Positions 1 through 5,741 of a stretch of 5,741 nt of DNA are shown here, piece by piece (position 1 is the stretch's first letter; each line of letters starts with the position of its first letter). The position numbers were made by a program, and so were the translations under genes. A model generated the notes under the pieces. The model was not told where the DNA came from. It saw only the letters and a program-made list of their open reading frames with translations, and ran no database searches. The stretch lies in the NCBI GenBank assembly GCA_051648485.1, contig JBOFFH010000078.1:1-5741 (forward strand), written 5' to 3'. This DNA is from JAGNZR01 sp051648485 (GTDB lineage: Bacteria; Fusobacteriota; Fusobacteriia; Fusobacteriales; Fusobacteriaceae).

Positions 1-585
1 TTCTTGGATCAAAGAGATTCAAGAAAGTTTATAAGACCATTTGTAAATGAAAAAACAAGATTCTTGGATGTATTTTCAAGTACAGGAGGATTCTCAATGG
101 CAGCTCTTAAAGAGGGAGCTAAAAAAGTTGTAGCAATCGACAAAGAACCTCATGCCCTAAAACTGTGTAAAGAAAACTATGGATTAAACGAATTCACAGG
201 AGAGTTCAGCACAGCTGAAGGTGATGCTTTTATGCTTTTAAAAGCTATGGCAGAGCGTGGAGATAAGTATGATATTATAACTTTAGATCCACCATCACTC
301 GTTAAAAAGAGAATGGATGTTCCAAGAGGAAGAGACCTGTTTTATAAACTTTGTAGCAACAGTTTTAAAATTTTAGAAACTGGAGGAATTTTAGGAGTTG
401 TAACTTGTGCTTACCATATTTCATTACAAGATTTGATAGAAGTAACTCGTATGGCAGCTTCATCTAATGGAAAATTGATTCAAGTTATGGGAATAAACTA
501 TCAACCTGAAGACCACCCTTGGATACTTCATGTACCAGAAACTCTTTACCTGAAAGCTCTTTGGGTAAAGGTAGTTGAGAATTAA
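1..585 (+). CDS. RlmI-like class I SAM-dependent rRNA methyltransferase (5' truncated)
   Basis: This is the C-terminal catalytic part of a COG1092-type rRNA methyltransferase; the family includes RlmI, which makes 5-methylcytosine at position 1962 of 23S rRNA. The reading frame is open from base 1, and the first residues FLDQRDSR match the family block just before the Rossmann fold. The gene therefore starts upstream, and the TTG at 4 is not its start. The N-terminal PUA part is outside the window. Visible landmarks are the SAM-binding loop DVFSSTGGF (67-93), the acidic AID turn (Asp codon at 139), the DPPSL motif (from 286), the TCAYH motif with the likely catalytic Cys (codon 406-408), and the C-terminal block EDHPW...PETLYLKALW. 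RlmI usually has DPPKF and RGYKDIN, whereas this protein has DPPSL and RGRDLFYKL. It is thus a divergent member and its exact target base is uncertain. The stop lies one base before the cvpA start, so the two are probably co-transcribed. Confidence 0.88.
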   Translation, partial: FLDQRDSRKFIRPFVNEKTRFLDVFSSTGGFSMAALKEGAKKVVAIDKEPHALKLCKENYGLNEFTGEFSTAEGDAFMLLKAMAERGDKYDIITLDPPSLVKKRMDVPRGRDLFYKLCSNSFKILETGGILGVVTCAYHISLQDLIEVTRMAASSNGKLIQVMGINYQPEDHPWILHVPETLYLKALWVKVVEN

Positions 586-586
586 A

Positions 587-1120
587 ATGTATTTAGATAT
601 ACTGATAATTTCACTTTTAATAATTTACATAATTTCAGGTTTCAGTATAGGTTTTTTTGTGGAATTTTTATCTACTTTCGGGTTGGTAGGAAATCTATTT
701 TTAGCAAAATATTTAACTCCAATAGCAACAAAAAAATTAGAATTTTATATGGATATAGAAAACTATACAGTCAGTTATGCAGTGATATTTATTTTACTTT
801 ATTTTTTACTGTTAATTTTAACTGCTTTTTTAAATCTGTTTTTTAGAACTCAACATAAAGGAATAATGAACAGATTAGGAGGAGCTTTGATGTCAGGAAT
901 AAAGGGATTTATAATCTCTTTGGTGCTCATAGTAGGTTTTAGAATTTTGGGAAAACATTATCCCGGAATTCTAAAATATGGAGAAAATAGTAGAGTTATA
1001 GAGTGGAGCGACAATGTTTTACCAACTTTAGACTCATATTTACCCAATCAGATAAAAAAACAAATAGAAGAGCTTAAAACTGAAAATATAGTGAATAAAT
1101 ATTTAAAGAAAATTTTTTAG
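587..1120 (+). CDS. cvpA: CvpA-family inner-membrane protein
   Basis: A 177-residue hydrophobic protein matching the CvpA family (named for a gene needed for colicin V production in E. coli; its molecular role is unsettled, with links to envelope homeostasis). The typical N-terminus is present: MYLDILIIS, then a first membrane helix ending in SGFSIGFFVEF (about residues 18-28). Further helices lie at about 22-42, 62-87 and 99-121. The cytoplasm-side block NRLGGALMSGIKG (95-107) is the family's second hallmark. The charged C-terminal tail (about 123-177) is probably amphipathic or soluble. I chose ATG at 587 over the in-frame TTG at 575. The ATG directly precedes the conserved YLDI, has GAGA (577-580) at usable distance, and leaves no overlap with the upstream gene; the AAAGG at 567-571 is too close to the TTG. 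It sits nine bases before lptF. The symbol is a family-level assignment. Confidence 0.8.
   Translation: MYLDILIISLLIIYIISGFSIGFFVEFLSTFGLVGNLFLAKYLTPIATKKLEFYMDIENYTVSYAVIFILLYFLLLILTAFLNLFFRTQHKGIMNRLGGALMSGIKGFIISLVLIVGFRILGKHYPGILKYGENSRVIEWSDNVLPTLDSYLPNQIKKQIEELKTENIVNKYLKKIF
887..915 (+). promoter_or_regulatory. candidate sigma-70 type promoter inside cvpA
   Basis: TTGATG (887-892, four of six matches to TTGACA) is followed by a 17-base spacer and a perfect TATAAT (910-915). Spacing is ideal. It lies about 215 bases upstream of the lptF start, so it could give lptF and downstream genes a transcript independent of the methyltransferase. TATAAT is common by chance in DNA this AT-rich, and the sequence is also coding, so this is only a candidate. 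Confidence 0.25.
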
Positions 1121-1129
1121 GAGAATTCT

Positions 1130-2203
1130 ATGAAAATATTTGAAAAATATATCTTAGAAGAGTTAAAATTACCAGTTATTTTTGCAGTTTCAGTGTTTAC
1201 TTTTATTTTCCTAATAGATATAATAGTTACCATGATGGAAAATATTTTAGTGAGAGGGATATCGCTAATTGATACTGCAAGAATACTTTCCTTTTATCTG
1301 CCACCAGTGTTGAGTCAGACTATTCCTATGGGAGTTTTTTTAGGGATAATGATAACTTTTTCTAAACTTACAAAAAATAGTGAAACAACAGCTTTGACTT
1401 CTATGGGAATAAGCTTAAAAAGAATGATGCAACCTGTATTTAAACTTTGTTTCGTTATAACAGGGTTTATATTTTTTCTTCAAGAAAGTATAATTCCAAG
1501 ATCTTTTGAAAAACTTCAATATATAACTGTGAAAATAGCTGGTGAAAATCCAGTTTTTCAATTGAAAGATAAAACTTTTATAAGTGATATAAACGATTTT
1601 AATATATACATAAATAAAATGGATGACAAGGGTGAAAAAGGAGAGGGCGTTTTGATTTTTCAAAAAGAAAAAGACCTCGATTATCCCACTGTTTTAATCG
1701 GTGAAAAAGCTTTTTGGAGAGATGATGCTTTAGTTTTGGGAAGCTCTGATTTCTATAAATTTAAAAAAGATGGAGCTTTAGACCTAAAAGGAAATTTTTT
1801 GGAGAAAAAAATTCCTCTTTCAGCTTATGCCTCTAATTTTAAATTGAAAATTTCAGAATTAGAAACAAAAGGTGTTTTAACTTTATATAGGGAATACAAA
1901 AATGTTCCGGAAAAAAGAATAGAATATTTGGTTGAAATAAATAAAAAAATAGCAGTGCCTTTATCAACAATTATTTTAGGAATTTTAGGAGTAGTTTTAT
2001 CGACTGGGCATCACAGAAGTGGAAAAGGAGCAAGTTTCGCTCTTAGTCTTTTAGTGATATTTTTATATATAGTTTTACTAAATATAATGACAGTTATGGC
2101 ATACAAAGGTCGAATAACACCTTTTATTGGGGTTTGGTCCCCAAATATGTTACTTATCGTGGTAACATATTGGTTTTATAACAAAAAAAGCAAGGTGATA
2201 TGA
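1130..2203 (+). CDS. lptF: LPS export ABC transporter permease LptF (YjgP/YjgQ family)
   Basis: One of two inner-membrane permease subunits of LptB2FG, which extracts LPS from the outer leaflet of the inner membrane and passes it to LptC/LptA. At 357 residues it is normal family length. Layout: TM1 about 14-34, TM2 58-78, TM3 103-123 ending in IIPRSFEK, a periplasmic beta-jellyroll region about 125-262, then TM4 275-293, TM5 304-324 and TM6 333-350. The block KNSETTALTSMGISLKRM (82-99) is the coupling segment that contacts the ATPase LptB (E85, G93). GENPVFQLKDKTFI (138-151) is typical of LptF at the jellyroll entrance, and GVWSPN (334-339) is the usual final-helix motif. The start is clear: ATG at 1130 has AGGAG (1119-1123) overlapping the cvpA stop, six bases away. 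Assignment as F rather than G rests on sequence and on being first of the pair. Residues 30 and 33 are Asp and Val (see findings). Confidence 0.93.
   Translation: MKIFEKYILEELKLPVIFAVSVFTFIFLIDIIVTMMENILVRGISLIDTARILSFYLPPVLSQTIPMGVFLGIMITFSKLTKNSETTALTSMGISLKRMMQPVFKLCFVITGFIFFLQESIIPRSFEKLQYITVKIAGENPVFQLKDKTFISDINDFNIYINKMDDKGEKGEGVLIFQKEKDLDYPTVLIGEKAFWRDDALVLGSSDFYKFKKDGALDLKGNFLEKKIPLSAYASNFKLKISELETKGVLTLYREYKNVPEKRIEYLVEINKKIAVPLSTIILGILGVVLSTGHHRSGKGASFALSLLVIFLYIVLLNIMTVMAYKGRITPFIGVWSPNMLLIVVTYWFYNKKSKVI
2127..2173 (+). repeat. overlapping inverted repeats (two alternative hairpins) at lptF 3' end
   Basis: Hairpin A: TTGGGG (2127-2132) pairs with CCCCAA (2139-2144) around a six-base loop. 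Hairpin B: CCAAATATGTTAC (2141-2153) pairs with GTAACATATTGG (2162-2173) around an eight-base loop, giving 12 pairs with one bulged A. Bases 2141-2144 belong to both, so only one can form fully. Hairpin B is followed by TTTT (2174-2177), too short a tract for a convincing terminator, and then by the lptG ribosome binding site at 2192. The region also encodes the conserved GVWSPN end of LptF. The pairing is seen directly; any regulatory role is inference. Confidence 0.55.
2192..2198 (+). promoter_or_regulatory. ribosome binding site fixing the TTG start of lptG
   Basis: AAGGTGA lies inside the last codons of lptF, five bases before the TTG at 2204. An ATG at 2200 is only one base away from this site and opens a frame that stops after ten codons (TAA 2230-2232). 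The site therefore supports TTG as the true start. Confidence 0.7.
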
Positions 2204-3274
2204 TTGAAAAAAATAGATATACATATCAGTAAAATTTTTATAAGATACTGTTCTTTAAGTTTTATGGCTTTTCTTAATATATTTATACTTAGTCAAATTT
2301 TTAGAGTGATAAAATATGTAAGTAATGGAGCTATGACACCTATTGAATCATTTTATTATTTGATGACTTTAATTCCTAGAACTGCTGTAGATGTTGCTCC
2401 ACTTTCAATTCTTTTGGGAGGCCTTATATCTATGAACAGTATGGCAAGTAATTTGGAGATTATCTCTTTGAAAACATCTGGAATAAGTTTTAAAAGAATT
2501 GTAGTTTTTCCAATGATAATCTCTTTTATTATCTCACTAGGAATTTTTTATATAAGTGATAGGGTAGTTCCTAAAGCTTATGAGCAATCTAGAATTTTGA
2601 GAAAAAGTGATTCTAAAGATGCAACTCTTCCTGAAACGAAAAATGATGCTTTTTTAAGAGGAGAAAATAATCTAGTATATTTTATACAAAAAATAGACAG
2701 AATTAAAAATACAGGTGAAAAAATTCAATTGATCAAACTAAATTCAGAGTTTAATGCTGTAGAAGGAGTTTTAGTTGCCGAAAGTGGAAAATTTGATCCT
2801 GATAAAAAAATATGGCAATTTAAAGGTGTACATATATCTTCAGGAACTGAATCGCAATATTTCGATGAGTATTCTTCAGAAATTTATAATGAATCACCTA
2901 AAAGTTTTATAACTTTGGGAAAAGATCCTAGAGTTTTGACCAACCGTGAACTTAAAAAAGAGATGATTAATTTAACTAATATAGGTGGAGATAGAAGAAG
3001 TTTTGTTCAAGAACTTGCAAAACGTTATTCTTTTCCATTTGCCAGTTTTGTTATTGCTTTTATAGGTTTGTCTTTGGGAAGTAGCTATGTAAGAGGAGGC
3101 TCAGGTCTCAGTATAATGGTGGCAGTGATTTTTGGATATGGTTATTATTTGGTTCAAGGAGTTTTTGAAGCCTTTGGAAAAAATGGAATGATCAATCCAT
3201 TTTTAGGAAATTGGATTCCAAATCTAATATTTTTAGTTTTGGGAATCTATTTTATGAATAAAGCAGAATACTAA
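2204..3274 (+). CDS. lptG: LPS export ABC transporter permease LptG (YjgP/YjgQ family)
   Basis: The second permease half of the LptB2FG LPS extractor, 356 residues. TM1 spans about 13-33, TM2 62-80, TM3 100-117 ending in SDRVVPKAYEQ; the periplasmic beta-jellyroll is about 125-262, followed by TM4 274-292, TM5 300-320 and TM6 335-350. The coupling segment SNLEIISLKTSGISFKRI (82-99) would contact LptB. The block ELAKRYSFPFASFVIAFIGL (270-289) and GNWIPN (335-340) are family hallmarks in the last three helices. Translation begins at a TTG directly after the lptF stop with no gap; it gives MKKIDIHISKIFIRY, which aligns to the LptG N-terminus without offset. Arg34 falls where I recall E. coli LptG having Lys34, a residue implicated in LPS contact. 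Translation is probably coupled to lptF, as expected for a one-to-one heterodimer. Confidence 0.92.
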   Translation: MKKIDIHISKIFIRYCSLSFMAFLNIFILSQIFRVIKYVSNGAMTPIESFYYLMTLIPRTAVDVAPLSILLGGLISMNSMASNLEIISLKTSGISFKRIVVFPMIISFIISLGIFYISDRVVPKAYEQSRILRKSDSKDATLPETKNDAFLRGENNLVYFIQKIDRIKNTGEKIQLIKLNSEFNAVEGVLVAESGKFDPDKKIWQFKGVHISSGTESQYFDEYSSEIYNESPKSFITLGKDPRVLTNRELKKEMINLTNIGGDRRSFVQELAKRYSFPFASFVIAFIGLSLGSSYVRGGSGLSIMVAVIFGYGYYLVQGVFEAFGKNGMINPFLGNWIPNLIFLVLGIYFMNKAEY

Positions 3275-3289
3275 AAAGGAAGTGAACTC

Positions 3290-4510
3290 ATGATTGAAAT
3301 AAAATATTTAAAAAATGGAATTCCAGTGTTGATGGAAATGGTCGAAGATATCAAAAGTTTTACCATGGGAATTTTTGTAAAAACAGGAGCGATAAATGAA
3401 ACTCCGGATGAGTATGGAATTTCTCATTACATAGAACATATGCTTTTTAAAGGCACTGATAAATATTCTGCCAAGGAGCTTTCAGAACTTATCGATGACA
3501 ACGGTGGTTCTATCAATGCTTATACAAGTAGAGATACAACTTGTTATTATGTGAAAATGTTATCTTCAAAACTTGATGTGGCACTCGAAGTTTTCCATGA
3601 GATGTTTGAAAACTCAACTTTCACTGAAGAAAATTTAGAAAAAGAAAGAAATGTAATTTTAGAAGAGATAAAAATGTATGAAGATATTCCAGAAGAAGTA
3701 GTTCATGATGAAAATATTGATTTTGTTCTTAGAAATCTTTATGGAAACAACGTATTGGGAAGTGAAGAAAGCTTAAAAGGAATAAACAGAGAAAAATTTA
3801 TGAATTATTTCAATGGAAGATATGTTCCTGAAAACATGGGAATCTCTATAGCTGGAAATATAAATTTAGATGAAGTTTTTGAAAAATTGGAAAATAGTTT
3901 TGGAAATATAGAGAAAAAAGCTTTAAGACCAGCTCCAACGGAAAAATTCTCAATAAATACTGGAGAAAACTATATAGCGAGAGATTGCAATCAAGTGCAT
4001 CTGTGTTTTAACACTCCAGGACTTAGCATGTTAGATGACAAACGTTATGCACTTTCAATACTTTCAAACGTATTGGGAGAAAATATGAGTTCAAGACTTT
4101 TTCAAAAAATAAGAGAGGAAAGAGGGTTGGCTTATTCTGTGTATTGCTACACAACTAACTATCGTGAAGGAGGAGTTTTCAGTGTTTATGCAGGAACTTC
4201 AAAAGAAAATTACAAAGAAGTAATAGAATTGATAAAAGAGGAATTGGCGTCTATAAAAGCTAATTCATTGGAGCCTAGAGAGCTGGAAAGAGCTAAAAAT
4301 CAAATAATAAGTATGCTAACTTTTGCCCTGGAAAATAGCCGTGGTAAAATGGTAAGAATGTGGAACTCATACTTACTTTATGGAAAAGTAATAACAGTGG
4401 AAGAGATAAACGAGATAATTTCTAAAGTTACTTTGGAAGATATAAAAGCTTTAGCAGAAGAGATTTTTGATGAAAACAGATACTCTATAACAGTTTTAGG
4501 AGAGTTATAA
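3290..4510 (+). CDS. M16-family (pitrilysin/MPP-like) zinc metallopeptidase
   Basis: A 406-residue M16 peptidase of the short two-domain type found across bacteria. The inverted zinc motif HYIEH is at 46-50 (His46, Glu49 catalytic, His50). The third metal ligand is Glu126 in NVILEEIKMYED, 76 residues after His50 as in the mitochondrial processing peptidase beta subunit, and the supporting Glu119 is also present. The C-terminal half has the substrate-binding Arg/Tyr pair in IREERGLAYSVY (Arg278, Tyr282), after NMSSRLFQ. The active site is thus complete and the protein should degrade or trim peptides, probably as a dimer forming a closed chamber. No signal peptide is visible (MIEIKYLKNGIPVLME), so a cytoplasmic location is inferred. 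ATG at 3290 follows AAGGA (3276-3280) by nine bases and starts at the usual family N-terminus. The physiological substrate cannot be read from sequence. It overlaps dut by one base (TAATG). Confidence 0.93.
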   Translation: MIEIKYLKNGIPVLMEMVEDIKSFTMGIFVKTGAINETPDEYGISHYIEHMLFKGTDKYSAKELSELIDDNGGSINAYTSRDTTCYYVKMLSSKLDVALEVFHEMFENSTFTEENLEKERNVILEEIKMYEDIPEEVVHDENIDFVLRNLYGNNVLGSEESLKGINREKFMNYFNGRYVPENMGISIAGNINLDEVFEKLENSFGNIEKKALRPAPTEKFSINTGENYIARDCNQVHLCFNTPGLSMLDDKRYALSILSNVLGENMSSRLFQKIREERGLAYSVYCYTTNYREGGVFSVYAGTSKENYKEVIELIKEELASIKANSLEPRELERAKNQIISMLTFALENSRGKMVRMWNSYLLYGKVITVEEINEIISKVTLEDIKALAEEIFDENRYSITVLGEL

Positions 4511-4950
4511 TGGAAAAAGTAAAAGTTAAAATAATAACTAAATCAGGAATAAAAGTTCCAAAATATATGACAGAAGAAGCAGCAGGTATGGATATATGTG
4601 CAAATATATCTGAACCTCTAACTTTGAACTCTTTAGAAAGAGCTTTGGTACCCACAGGAATATTTTTAGAGATACCTAGAGGTTATGAAGTTCAAGTGAG
4701 ACCTAGAAGTGGAATGGCATTAAAATATGGAATAACTCTTTTAAATAGTCCAGGTACAATAGATTCTGATTACCGTGGCGAAATAGGTATAATAGTTGTA
4801 AACTTGAGTAAAGATGCTTATACAATTGTGAATGAAGAAAGAATAGCTCAATTAGTTTTGAATAAAGTTTACCATATGGATTTCGAATGCACCCATGAAC
4901 TGAACACTACCTCTCGTAGCAGTGGTGGTTTCGGTCATACAGGAAAGTAA
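4510..4950 (+). CDS. dut: dUTP diphosphatase (trimeric dUTPase)
   Basis: Hydrolyses dUTP to dUMP and pyrophosphate, keeping uracil out of DNA and supplying the thymidylate precursor; a cytoplasmic homotrimer in this family. All five motifs are present in order: I, AAGMDI (24-29); II, PRSGMALK (65-72); III, GTIDSDYRGE (82-91) with catalytic base Asp85; IV, ERIAQLVL (110-117); V, the C-terminal arm SRSSGGFGHTG (135-145) that closes over the nucleotide, with Arg136 and Phe141. The length of 146 is normal, so the enzyme should be active. The arm reads RSSGGFGHTG rather than the commoner RGxGGFGSTG, a mild variation. ATG at 4510 shares its A with the stop of the M16 gene and has AGGAGAG (4498-4504) five bases upstream, so expression is likely coupled to the protease gene. 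It ends four bases before rodA. Confidence 0.97.
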   Translation: MEKVKVKIITKSGIKVPKYMTEEAAGMDICANISEPLTLNSLERALVPTGIFLEIPRGYEVQVRPRSGMALKYGITLLNSPGTIDSDYRGEIGIIVVNLSKDAYTIVNEERIAQLVLNKVYHMDFECTHELNTTSRSSGGFGHTGK

Positions 4951-4954
4951 TTGT

Positions 4955-5741
4955 ATGAATTCAAAAAGATTAAAACTAATAAAAAAAATAAGTTATAGAT
5001 TGCCGCTGAATGCACTGGCGATTCTTTCTTTGAGTCTCATGAGTATTTACAGTACAACTTCTAATAGAACCCTTAGTTTTTTTTACAAGGAGATTACATT
5101 TGGAGTTATAGGGTTAATAGCTTATTTTATATTTTCATTGATAGATTACAAAGAATATGAGAAATATTCAAAATTAATTTATGGCTTTAACGTCATTATG
5201 CTCGTTTCTGTATTTATTTTTGGAACAAAAAGATTGGGGGCTCAAAGATGGATAGATTTAAAATTTATTGTAATTCAACCATCAGAGTTTGCGAAACTTT
5301 TTATAATTCTTACTTTTGGAGATTATTTAGTAAGAAAATATAATCTCAATAGAAATGATGGTTTTAAAAAAGTTTTCTTTTCTTTTATTCATTTTTTACC
5401 TATTTTTTTACTTATAGCCAAGCAACCAGATCTGGGGACTTCTTTGACTTTAGTAGGAATATATCTTGTTGTTATTTTTATAAATGGTATAAATTGGAGA
5501 GTTTTACTGACCATGGCAATTGCTGGTTTAGCTTTTATTCCAATAGCTTATAACTTTTTATTGAAAGATTATCAAAAACAAAGAATACTTACATTTATAA
5601 ACCCTGAATCAGATGTTTTAGGAAGTGGTTGGAATGTAATTCAATCTATGATAGCTATAGGTTCTGGTGGAATTTATGGAAAAGGATTTTTGAATAGTAC
5701 TCAAAGTAAGTTGAGATTTCTTCCTGAATCACACACAGATT
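4955..5741 (+). CDS. rodA: SEDS peptidoglycan glycosyltransferase RodA (3' truncated)
   Basis: The first 262 residues of a RodA/FtsW/SpoVE protein, the membrane polymerase that builds glycan strands from lipid II for side-wall elongation, working with a class B PBP. The visible part contains about seven membrane helices (near 17-34, 47-64, 73-90, 108-124, 142-157, 162-178, 182-200). Family motifs are GAQRW (95-99), QPSEFAK (108-114), QPDLGTSL (157-164), NPESDVLGSGW (216-226), IGSGGIYGKGF (235-245) and FLPESHTD (255-262). Aligned from memory to E. coli RodA the numbering is nearly gapless, and Asp262, the last complete codon here, matches the catalytic Asp262. GTQ and the DYQKQR block (205-210) favour RodA over FtsW. 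ATG at 4955 has AGGAAAG (4941-4947) inside the dut end, seven bases upstream. An eight-A run (4981-4988) spans codons 9-12. The remaining C-terminal part lies beyond the window. Confidence 0.94.
   Translation, partial: MNSKRLKLIKKISYRLPLNALAILSLSLMSIYSTTSNRTLSFFYKEITFGVIGLIAYFIFSLIDYKEYEKYSKLIYGFNVIMLVSVFIFGTKRLGAQRWIDLKFIVIQPSEFAKLFIILTFGDYLVRKYNLNRNDGFKKVFFSFIHFLPIFLLIAKQPDLGTSLTLVGIYLVVIFINGINWRVLLTMAIAGLAFIPIAYNFLLKDYQKQRILTFINPESDVLGSGWNVIQSMIAIGSGGIYGKGFLNSTQSKLRFLPESHTD

Noticed and set aside
4..6. TTG at 4 as the start of the methyltransferase
   Set aside because: The codon before it reads Phe and continues the family block FLDQRD; the gene is cut by the window edge, and TTG here encodes Leu.
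575..586. In-frame TTG at 575 as the start of the CvpA-family protein
   Set aside because: It would add only MRIK, overlap the upstream gene, and has its nearest AAAGG three bases away. ATG at 587 directly precedes the conserved YLDI.
1556..1567. Perfect 12-base palindrome TTTCAATTGAAA in lptF
   Set aside because: It is inside coding sequence, made of common AT-rich codons, and not repeated elsewhere in the window. No operator role is supported.
1415..1663. 82-codon open frame on the - strand
   Set aside because: It lies wholly inside lptF opposite its jellyroll region, has low-complexity Tyr/Phe/Lys-rich translation, and no ribosome binding site or family resemblance. It is a shadow of the real gene.
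2174..2177. Rho-independent terminator after hairpin B in lptF
   Set aside because: Only four T bases follow an AT-rich stem, and the reading frames run directly on into lptG.
4796..4824. TTGTAA-17-TATACA as a promoter for rodA within dut
   Set aside because: Both hexamers match only four of six, and such pairs are expected by chance in AT-rich DNA.

Overview
The window is one tightly packed, single-strand gene block from an AT-rich bacterium. It holds seven genes, all on the + strand. The first lacks its 5' end and the last its 3' end at the window edges. The five complete genes are separated by 0 to 15 bases, or overlap by one, so the block reads as an operon. No gene-free stretch exceeds about 15 bases, and no RNA genes, mobile elements or CRISPR arrays were seen.

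Organism: the paired LptF/LptG permease genes imply an outer membrane carrying LPS. Combined with strongly AT-rich coding (AGA arginine codons, many ATA and AAA codons) and near-absent intergenic space, this points to the Fusobacteriota (Fusobacterium, Cetobacterium or Ilyobacter type). This is inferred from composition and gene content; no database search was possible.

Layout: 1-585, the C-terminal catalytic part of an RlmI-like rRNA methyltransferase; 587-1120, a CvpA-family membrane protein; 1130-2203 lptF and 2204-3274 lptG, the transmembrane halves of the LPS-extracting ABC transporter; 3290-4510, an M16 zinc peptidase with an intact metal site; 4510-4950 dut, dUTPase; 4955 to the end, rodA, the SEDS peptidoglycan polymerase, cut off right at its catalytic aspartate.

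How they fit: CvpA, LptF/LptG and RodA are envelope genes covering membrane homeostasis, LPS export and wall elongation. The methyltransferase, M16 protease and Dut are housekeeping functions (ribosome modification, protein turnover, nucleotide pool cleaning). The block looks like a growth operon coupling envelope building to general metabolism. LptB, LptC and LptA are not in the window.

No unknown system was found. The points most worth a second look are two overlapping hairpins at the end of lptF, a well-spaced promoter-like sequence inside cvpA, non-basic residues in LptF where E. coli LptF has LPS-facing basic ones, and a TTG start for lptG abutting the lptF stop.
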